DNA of 64,000 nucleotides from Pseudalkalibacillus sp045920555. Lineage in GTDB: Bacteria; Bacillota; Bacilli; Bacillales; Fictibacillaceae. The stretch lies in contig NZ_CP174509.1 in assembly GCF_045920555.1 (NCBI RefSeq), forward strand, positions 1,054,001 through 1,118,000, read 5' to 3'. Positions 58,739-64,000 of the stretch are shown here, in pieces. How positions within the stretch are numbered: the stretch's first letter is position 1; each line of letters begins with the position of its first letter. The notes beneath the pieces were generated by a model. That model was not told where the DNA came from and did not search any database. It worked only from the letters and a program-made list of their open reading frames with translations. The position numbers were made by a program, and so were the translations under genes.

Positions 58739-59333
58739 ATGAGTAAAATTTATAGGCTCCTCATCCTTGTCATGATGGTTTGTGTGATCAGCGGATGCAG
58801 TAATCAGAAGAATCATGAGCAAATGCAATCGGAAGAGCGATTGAAAGGAACATGGAATGGCGCGATTCAGGTACCTGACCAACCACTCAACATCCTCGTG
58901 AAGTTTGATGAAAAAGAAGAGTTGACAGGTACGATCAGCATACCAGTACAAAATGTAGAGGACTTCGGGTTATTGGAAATAAAACTGAATGGGGATAAGG
59001 TCAATTTTAAAATGCCCCTGCAAGGGCAGAAGATCAAAATTGGAAAAAGGTAAAATAACGGGAACATTCACCCAATCAGGTCAAAGCTTTCCTTTTGAAC
59101 TTGAAAAAGGTGATGGTACCGCTGAGCAGCCTGATGAAAACGAAGACCTCCTGACGATTGAAACACCAGAAGGCACTTTATATGGGTCACTGATGGCCTC
59201 CGAAAGTAACGAACCTTCGCCGATCGCACTCATTATTCCTGGTTCTGGACCGACAGACCGGAACGTGCCAGAGGATCGGGAAGGAAATCTTGCGATGTAT
59301 TCGGATCCATCGTTCCCGCTGGCAGACGGCTGA
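58739..59333 (+). pseudogene. Lipoprotein alpha/beta hydrolase, frameshifted and truncated
   Basis: ATG at 58739 follows AGAAGAGGTTC and opens a lipoprotein signal ending VISGCSN (Cys about residue 20). A beta-rich domain follows (LKGTWNGAIQVPDQPLNILVKFDEKEELTGTISIPVQN). Near 59040 the frame shifts by one; the sense continues as KGKITGTFTQSGQSFPFELEKG and ETPEGTLYGSLMASES to PIALIIPGSGPTDRN, which is the HGSGPxDR-like start of a dienelactone-hydrolase-type domain. Then the sequence ends in ADG and a stop, with the catalytic part missing. A frameshift plus a deletion have destroyed the gene. Confidence 0.7.
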
Positions 59334-59511
59334 TAAAAGGAGTTACGGATTTTATAATAAGAAATGAAATAAAAGAATAATTTCAGATTGCCCTGCTTTA
59401 AAAAATTGCAGGGCTTTTCGTCTAAAAACATGTAGTATGGCCTGAGGAGATACAGGCTTAGTCTATGAAAAAGGTGCATACACGTGTTTTTACGTAAAAA
59501 ACGTTGAATTG

Positions 59512-59772
59512 TTAACCGTTAACAAGAGTAGTATTCGTAATGAATTTGATCCCTCTGATCCGCTGGCAATCGACTATGAATGGATTGTCATCACTTGCAT
59601 CAATCAGAGTTACGCAACAGTCTTTATGATCAAAGCATGTGAAGATATAATCCTGATCTTCGAAAAACTCATCATCCCCTAAGGTGATTTGGATGACATC
59701 CCCCACTCTAAGCTTTTTGAATTGGTCACAAACACAACCTTTACAATCCTTTTTATTGCATCCACAACTCAT
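59512..59772 (-). CDS. Cys-rich tandem paralogue C (86 residues)
   Basis: Last of three related genes. It begins MSCGCNKKDCKGCVCDQFKKLRVGD with five Cys in 15 residues, then DDEFFEDQDYIFTCFDHKDCCVTLIDASDDNPFIVDCQRIRGIKF. The shared pattern of the three is CxxCxCxxxxxL..G, a FF/YF pair, CFDxxxCCVTL and a later DC. ATG at 59772 follows AAAGGAGGG. Two zinc-ribbon-like Cys sets or disulphide cross-links are possible. I do not know the family; small Cys-rich proteins in spore-formers are often coat or exosporium proteins, which is inference. Confidence 0.75.
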   Translation of the reverse strand: MSCGCNKKDCKGCVCDQFKKLRVGDVIQITLGDDEFFEDQDYIFTCFDHKDCCVTLIDASDDNPFIVDCQRIRGIKFITNTTLVNG

Positions 59773-59792
59773 AACAATATCCCTCCTTTTTC

Positions 59793-60035
59793 TTAATCAT
59801 TCTCAAAAATCTTTACTCCGGCGATCCGCGTGCAATCAAAAAATACGATCGAATCTTCTTGAGGTCGATTTACGGTTATGCAGCACTTTCTTTCATCTAG
59901 ACACAAGAAAACAAAGTCCTCATTCTCGAAATATTCATCCGTGTTATCTATGGCAATTTGAATCGTAGTGCCAGTTTCCAACTTGCGGAATAACTTACAG
60001 ATACAAGTATCACACTCATCAAAATGTTTTTTCAT
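59793..60035 (-). CDS. Cys-rich tandem paralogue B (80 residues)
   Basis: Starts MKKHFDECDTCICKLFRKLETGT and continues DEYFENEDFVFLCLDERKCCITVNRPQEDSIVFFDCTRIAGVKI. It keeps the common frame of the family with CLDxxxCCIT in place of CFDxxxCCVT. ATG at 60035 follows GGAGGGGAA. It is 37 bases after paralogue A and 20 before paralogue C, so the three form one operon. Confidence 0.75.
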   Translation of the reverse strand: MKKHFDECDTCICKLFRKLETGTTIQIAIDNTDEYFENEDFVFLCLDERKCCITVNRPQEDSIVFFDCTRIAGVKIFEND

Positions 60036-60072
60036 AATTCCCCTCCTTCTATCATCAAACTATTGTATAACG

Positions 60073-60375
60073 TTACTCTGCAGATGCTGGCAGTCCATTT
60101 ACGTTTACAATTTCAAATGCGACAAGTTCATTACAGTCCAAAACGAATGCATTGTTATCAGTAGGATCGATCAAAGTTACACAGCACGTTTTTTCATCAA
60201 AACATACAAATCGATATTCCTGATCCGCTTCAAAAAAGTCTTCTAGAAAAGCCAGCCTGATCAGAGTACCTTTTTCCAGATCTCTTAGCAGATCGCAAAG
60301 ACAACTTTTACATTTGCTTTCCTTTTTTGCATGCCGGACTGTTTCCCCTTTATCAAAAAGCCCTTTTTTCCTCAA
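60073..60375 (-). CDS. Cys-rich tandem paralogue A (100 residues)
   Basis: First gene of the trio, with a TTG start at 60375 after AGGGAGGGG. A basic N-terminal extension (RKKGLFDKGETVRHAKKESK) precedes the shared core CKSCLCDLLRDLEKGT, EDFFEADQEYRFVCFDEKTCCVTLIDPTDNNAFVLDCNELVAFEI. Pairwise identity to paralogues B and C is moderate, so the duplication is not recent. The 236-base divergent spacer to the subtilisin gene at 60612 should hold the promoters; I see no clear sigma-A box there, which leaves a sporulation sigma factor possible. Confidence 0.75.
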   Translation of the reverse strand: MRKKGLFDKGETVRHAKKESKCKSCLCDLLRDLEKGTLIRLAFLEDFFEADQEYRFVCFDEKTCCVTLIDPTDNNAFVLDCNELVAFEIVNVNGLPASAE

Positions 60376-60611
60376 TCTGAACCCCTCCCTTGATTTAGAT
60401 AAAAAGATATACTACATGCTATGAAGAATGTGCATTTATGTATAGACGAGCACCTAATAATCCCCCAAGTCAAGTTCATTCGTGCTTACTGTTTATAATC
60501 TTAAAAAAACAAATCAGACCCGCCTATTTTCACTATCTTGCCGTGACCTGAATCTACTAAAATGCGTAAACTATTAATAAAAATGATAGAAAGAGGTAAA
60601 GGAAAACTAAA

Positions 60612-61709
60612 ATGAATTACTCCCCTAATAGACTCCTCATCCGTTTTCACGCCGAAACCCCTCGTCAGAAATGTGCTCAGATCCATCGACTAGCCAACGC
60701 CAAAGTGATCCGGGATATAAAGGAATTGGGTGTTCAGGTTGTTGAGACTGCTCCTTCTCAAATCGATACTTGCCTTCAATGTTATGCGAATTGGGATGAA
60801 GTCGAATACGTGGAAAGAGATGCCATCGTCAAAAAACAGCTTGTTCCGAACGACCCGTTGTTTTCACAACAATGGGGGGTTATGAAGATCGTAGCCACCC
60901 GGGCCTGGAACATAACCAGAGGTTCCACAAAGGTTCCGATTGCTGTTCTTGATACAGGTATCGATGCGACCCACCCAGATCTACAAGCTAAAATCATCTT
61001 GAATGCCAATTTTTCAGATTCCTCGTCCACACAAGATTTCGATGGTCATGGAACTCACGTAGCAGGGATAGCAGCAGCTGTCACTAGGAATGGGATCGGT
61101 GTAGCTGGCCTTGCAATCAATCCTACCTTGATGAACATCAAAGTACTCGGTGATGATGGGACAGGCTCTTTAAGCAGTGTTGTCCAGGGAATTGTCTACG
61201 CTACGGATAACGGGGCGAAAGTCATCAACATGAGCCTCGGGACAACGTCCTTCAGTTCAATCCTCCATGATGCCGTGAAATATGCCCAAAGCAGGGGTGT
61301 CTTGATGGCGGCAGCGGTTGGTAATGATGGGCTGAACCAGCATAACTATCCAGCAGCTTTTGCGCAATGCATCAGTGTAGCAGCCGTTGATAGGGATGAT
61401 ACGAAAGCCCTCTTTTCAAACTTCGGAGCTTCTTGGGTCGATCTCGCTGCACCCGGGGTCGATATCTTATCTACTTTGCCGACCTATCCTAATGGCACTG
61501 GGCAGCATAATTACGGTTACCTTTCAGGAACATCCATGGCGACACCTTTAGTGAGTGGACTGGCTGCATTGCTTTTATCACTGAACCGCAATCCGAAGGT
61601 AGTCAGACAGACAATCGAATCGAACACCGTACCTGTTACCGGTGCAGGGACACTTTATGAATTCGGTCGCATCAATGCTTACAATGCCCTGTTAAACCTT
61701 CCCCGCTAA
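60612..61709 (+). CDS. Leaderless subtilisin-family (S8) serine protease
   Basis: A 365-residue thermitase-like protease. An I9/inhibitor-like N-terminal region (about 1-85, LLIRFHAETPRQKCAQIHRLANAKVIRDIKELGVQVVE) precedes the catalytic domain with Asp in VLDTGIDATHPDL, His in DGHGTHVAGIAAA, oxyanion Asn in AAAVGNDG and Ser in LSGTSMATPLVSG. All are intact. There is no signal peptide; the start MNYSPNRLLIRF is charged. It therefore acts inside the cell or forespore, or leaves by another route. The start has only a weak ribosome site (AAAGAGGTAAAGG). It is divergent from the Cys-rich trio. Confidence 0.9.
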   Translation: MNYSPNRLLIRFHAETPRQKCAQIHRLANAKVIRDIKELGVQVVETAPSQIDTCLQCYANWDEVEYVERDAIVKKQLVPNDPLFSQQWGVMKIVATRAWNITRGSTKVPIAVLDTGIDATHPDLQAKIILNANFSDSSSTQDFDGHGTHVAGIAAAVTRNGIGVAGLAINPTLMNIKVLGDDGTGSLSSVVQGIVYATDNGAKVINMSLGTTSFSSILHDAVKYAQSRGVLMAAAVGNDGLNQHNYPAAFAQCISVAAVDRDDTKALFSNFGASWVDLAAPGVDILSTLPTYPNGTGQHNYGYLSGTSMATPLVSGLAALLLSLNRNPKVVRQTIESNTVPVTGAGTLYEFGRINAYNALLNLPR

Positions 61710-61793
61710 AAAACACCTTAAAAGTGTTATTATCCCCTTGAAGTAGACAGTGAAAAAACACCATTTTACACTTCTACTTGGAGGGGATTTTGT

Positions 61794-62132
61794 ATGGCTA
61801 AAAAAGGGCAAGTATTTAAGAAATATACTAAAGAAATAAAACAACAAGCTGTTTCATTGTATGAGGAGGGCTGTCTGAGTTATAAGGATGTTGCCCAACA
61901 ATTAGGTATCCGTAATAGCACACAAGTGAAGGCTTGGGTGAAAAAGGTACGTAATGGAGAGTCACTAAATGAAGGTAGAGGGTCTAGATCTCATGGTCCA
62001 AACCCAATGAAAGGACGTCTTCGTAAGAACTTTAACAGTGTAGAAGAAGAGAGAGATTACCTTAAGGCCCAGGTGGACTACTTAAAAAAGCGTTATCCCA
62101 ATCTACACGGGGAGGGATCATCCCAAAAGTAA
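61794..62132 (+). CDS. IS3-family transposase OrfA
   Basis: A 112-residue helix-turn-helix protein: KKYTKEIKQQAVSLYEEGCLSYKDVAQQLGIRNSTQVKAWVKKVRNGE, followed by a leucine-zipper-like helix (NSVEEERDYLKAQVDYLKKRYPNL). It ends in CCAAAAGTAA, where a -1 slip at AAAAG would continue into orfB, as is usual for IS3 elements. ATG at 61794 follows TTGGAGGGG. Intact in itself. Confidence 0.88.
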   Translation: MAKKGQVFKKYTKEIKQQAVSLYEEGCLSYKDVAQQLGIRNSTQVKAWVKKVRNGESLNEGRGSRSHGPNPMKGRLRKNFNSVEEERDYLKAQVDYLKKRYPNLHGEGSSQK

Positions 62133-62981
62133 AACGTTTTAAAGTAATTCATCAATTAAAGAAACGTTATCCTATAACTTGGTTAGTAGAAATAGCTAAA
62201 GTTTCAAGGCAAGGCTATTACAAGTGGAAAGATAGTCGTGAAAAACGCCAAGGGCGTATGGAACAGACGCAGATGTAAAAGAACACTTGATAGCTATTCA
62301 CCGAAAATATCCCTTCTATGGTAAGCCTAGACTTAAGGTTGCTCTTAGAAAGAAGGGCTTTCAAGTTAATCATAAAAAGGTGCATAGACTCATGAAAGAA
62401 TTGGAGATCCAATCGACTATACGAAAAAAGAGAACATATTTTGGTCAGCAACCTTCGGTAGTTATCCAAACCGACTAAAGAGAGAATTTAAAGTGGATAA
62501 ACCGAACAAAGTTTACGTAACGGACATTACATACATTCGAGTAGGAGATCGATTCTATCACTTTTCTGCGATCCAAGATTTATTTAACAATGAAATTGTA
62601 GCTTGGGAGTTGTCGCATCGAAATGACTTACCTCTTGTCATCAATACATTAGCGTCTCTAAAAAAAGAAAGAGACGTGAGAGGAGCCATGATCCATTCAG
62701 ATCAAGGGTTCCAATACACGTCTAAACACTACAGTAACCACATTGAGAACATGAGCATGGTCGGCAGCCACTCTCGCAAAGGAAACTGCATCGACAATGC
62801 TTGTATTGAGTCGTTCTTTTCACATCTCAAAGTGGAAACCTCTTATTTCACTCAGTGTAAAACAGCTGAAGAACTCAAGCAAACACTTGAAGAATACATT
62901 AACTTTTACAACCACAAACGATTCCAAAAACGATTAAACCAGTGTGCTCCAATAGAGTATCGGTCCACACTGGCTGCATAG
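62119..62981 (+). pseudogene. IS3-family transposase OrfB, frameshifted
   Basis: Three frame pieces hold the protein. Piece one: VKRFKVIHQLKKRYPITWLVEIAKVSRQGYYKWK, up to a stop at about 62276. Piece two: DVKEHLIAIHRKYPFYGKPRLKVALRKKGFQVNHKKVHRLMKELEI, to 62478. Piece three: REFKVDKPNKVYVTDITYIRVGDRFYHFSAIQD with the first Asp, GAMIHSDQGFQYTS with the second, and DNACIESFFSHLKVE with the Glu of the DDE triad, to a stop at 62979. Two frameshifts make it inactive, although each catalytic residue is still there. Confidence 0.85.
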
Positions 62982-63119
62982 TTTTTTCTCTACTGTCCAC
63001 TTGACAGGGGTAAGTCCAAAGTGAAGGTGTTTTTTTCAGGTATTGTCTCGATTTTTCCAAGTCTTGTCGTGATAATCGCTTTATCTGTCGCGATTCAAAT
63101 CATGATCCTTAGCCATGCT

Positions 63120-64000
63120 TCAGAGCGTCTTGACTGTTTTCCGTTCAACTAAACGGAAAGGCATCTGCTTGTGATGGGCAGTATCAACTTTCAACACTGC
63201 GTGAAGAAGTTCTATTCCCATATTCTCTAAAGGGAGGTCGATGGTGGTCAGTTGCAAGTACTCAGAAATAGGGTGGTTATCGAAACCGATGATAGAAAGT
63301 TCATTAGGGATGAAGATTTTTTCCTTTGAACACTGCATCAGGATCCCAGCAGCTACCTGATCACTCGTCACCAACAATGCAGTCGGTTTTTCCGCTAGAC
63401 GCAAAAGATGATGGACCACTTTTTCACCATCTTCAATGGTGTAGGAGTGATCGAATATCCATTCTTCACGAACAGGTTCACCTATCTTGTCCAACGTGTC
63501 AAGGTAGGCTGATTCTCTTTGTTTACTGTTCTTCCCTGTCCGTCTGCCGATACAATACCCTATTTGTCTATGGCCACGATTGATCAGAAAATCCAATCCG
63601 ATTTTAAAAGCTTGATAGTGATCGATGTACACTGATTTTACGTTTTGATTCTGCCCGTCCTCACATACGACGATGGATCCGTAAGTTTCATACTCCTCAA
63701 TAATGCTCCATTCACATTCACGCGAGCAGATGATCAAGCTGTCAATTTGCTTCATCCTCAACATTTCCAATGCTTCGATTTCCTTGTCCAAATCATAATC
63801 CGTTTGAAAAAGAATCAACTTGTAATTATTCTTTCGGGCTTCGTTCGCAATCCCATCAAGAATGGAACTGAAGTAGGGGTGATTGATAAAAGGGATGACA
63901 ACTCCAATCAGTTTTGTTACACCCTTTGTTAAATGGACAGCGTTGATATTGATATGATAATTCATCTCTTCAATCGCTTCTAAGACAAGCTTTCTTTTTT
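63120..64000 (-). CDS. LacI-family regulator (CcpB-like), N terminus outside the window
   Basis: The frame is open from the window end at 64000 to a TGA at 63120, at least 293 residues. The first codons in view (RKLVLEAIEEMNYHININAVHLTKGVTKLIGVVIPFINHPYFSSIL) are the end of the LacI helix-turn-helix, the hinge and the start of the effector domain; the DNA-reading helices lie beyond the edge. The ligand domain has LILFQTDYDLDKEIEALEMLRMKQIDSLIICSR, the YVGRRT-like turn GYCIGRRTGKNSKQRESAY and TSDQVAAGIL. It resembles B. subtilis CcpB from memory. Targets are unknown; it is on the far side of the decayed IS3 element. Confidence 0.88.
   Translation of the reverse strand, partial: KRKLVLEAIEEMNYHININAVHLTKGVTKLIGVVIPFINHPYFSSILDGIANEARKNNYKLILFQTDYDLDKEIEALEMLRMKQIDSLIICSRECEWSIIEEYETYGSIVVCEDGQNQNVKSVYIDHYQAFKIGLDFLINRGHRQIGYCIGRRTGKNSKQRESAYLDTLDKIGEPVREEWIFDHSYTIEDGEKVVHHLLRLAEKPTALLVTSDQVAAGILMQCSKEKIFIPNELSIIGFDNHPISEYLQLTTIDLPLENMGIELLHAVLKVDTAHHKQMPFRLVERKTVKTL

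Larger units (their letters stand above)
61734..63010 (+). mobile_element. IS3-family (IS150-like) insertion sequence, inactive
   Basis: About 1277 bp bounded by CCCCTTGAAGTAGACAGTG on the left and, on the minus strand, CCCCTGTCAAGTGGACAGT on the right. It carries orfA and a frameshifted orfB. I see no clear target-site duplication (TAT left, TAA right). A fragment of a closely related element lies at 47690-47796. Confidence 0.85.
61708..63035 (+). terminator. Subtilisin gene terminator, split by the IS3-family element
   Basis: The left arm AAAAAACACCTT (61708-61719) overlaps the stop codon of the protease gene. The right arm AAGGTGTTTTTT (63024-63035) lies on the far side of the element. 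The arms are perfectly complementary over 12 bases, so the element entered the loop of the hairpin. Confidence 0.7.

Noticed and set aside
1..64000. Search for tRNA, rRNA, prophage or integrative element boundaries
   Set aside because: No CCA-ended cloverleaf, no integrase or phage structural gene and no attachment-site duplication was recognised. A proper tRNA scan could still find one I missed.

Overview
The window is a 64 kb chromosomal segment of a low-to-moderate GC Gram-positive endospore-former of the Bacillaceae. The support is: strong GGAGG-type ribosome binding sites with many TTG and GTG starts, a GlpP-antiterminated glpP/glpF/glpK/glpD cluster, a CotF-type spore coat protein, a sigma-B-like promoter in front of a KatE-type catalase, an RsbR-type STAS protein, CcpA/cre-like sites and a CcpB-like LacI regulator. 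I cannot name the species. No tRNA, rRNA, CRISPR array, prophage or plasmid replication gene was seen, so this is ordinary chromosome with an unusually large amount of repeat and decay material in its spacers.

Layout. 0-4 kb: CitA/DcuS-type sensor kinase and its response regulator, a YjbR-type protein and a Gfo/Idh/MocA oxidoreductase. 4-5.6 kb: a secreted glucoamylase-like enzyme behind a promoter framed by two identical palindromic operators. 5.6-12.7 kb: an uptake and catabolic block: isoaspartyl dipeptidase (minus), then TAXI-TRAP binding lipoprotein, DUF1850 protein, fused TRAP permease, FAH-family hydrolase and an SDR-like protein, with an intercistronic terminator after the binding protein. 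12.8-22 kb: a half-MFS pseudogene with an FAD oxidase, a coiled-coil gene broken by one stop codon, regucalcin-like protein, GNAT, cold-shock protein, Fe-alcohol dehydrogenase, DUF3224-like fusion, SRPBCC protein. 22-24.4 kb: a second-type ClpP downstream of an ECF-like sigma factor, and a TVP38/TMEM64 membrane protein. 24.5-26.5 kb: a decay zone (two-domain glyoxalase and uridine-kinase-like pseudogenes). 26.8-33 kb: M14 peptidase, nucleotide kinase-like protein, SDR, NlpC/P60 hydrolase, and an alpha/beta hydrolase with a thioester-reductase-like partner. 33.2-36.4 kb: NarL-type two-component pair and a histidine phosphatase. 36.6-41.6 kb: a large M36 metalloprotease and a divergent secreted LVIVD-type protein. 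42.4-47.5 kb: glycerol regulon. 47.6-48.5 kb: insertion-sequence graveyard. 48.5-58.2 kb: spore coat protein, RsbR-type protein, acyl-CoA thioesterase, LysR, EamA, catalase, glyoxalase, MarR-GNAT fusion. 58.2-59.4 kb: further pseudogenes. 59.5-61.7 kb: three tandem Cys-rich paralogues divergent from a leaderless subtilisin. 61.7-63 kb: a decayed IS3-family element. 63.1-64 kb: LacI-family regulator cut by the window end.

The most unusual material is in the spacers. (i) At least seven intergenic regions carry short degenerate arrays with a period of about 20-21 bp; each locus uses its own word, but the period is shared. (ii) Six copies of a roughly 150-200 bp terminal-inverted-repeat element with a GC-rich core are present, two of them carrying a second, nested palindromic element. 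(iii) Two insertion sequences sit in or beside transcription terminators. (iv) At least ten pseudogenes or broken reading frames lie among intact genes, one of them (an ASCH-domain gene) with no long open frame left. Coordinates of starts were adjusted to ribosome binding sites where these decide the matter.
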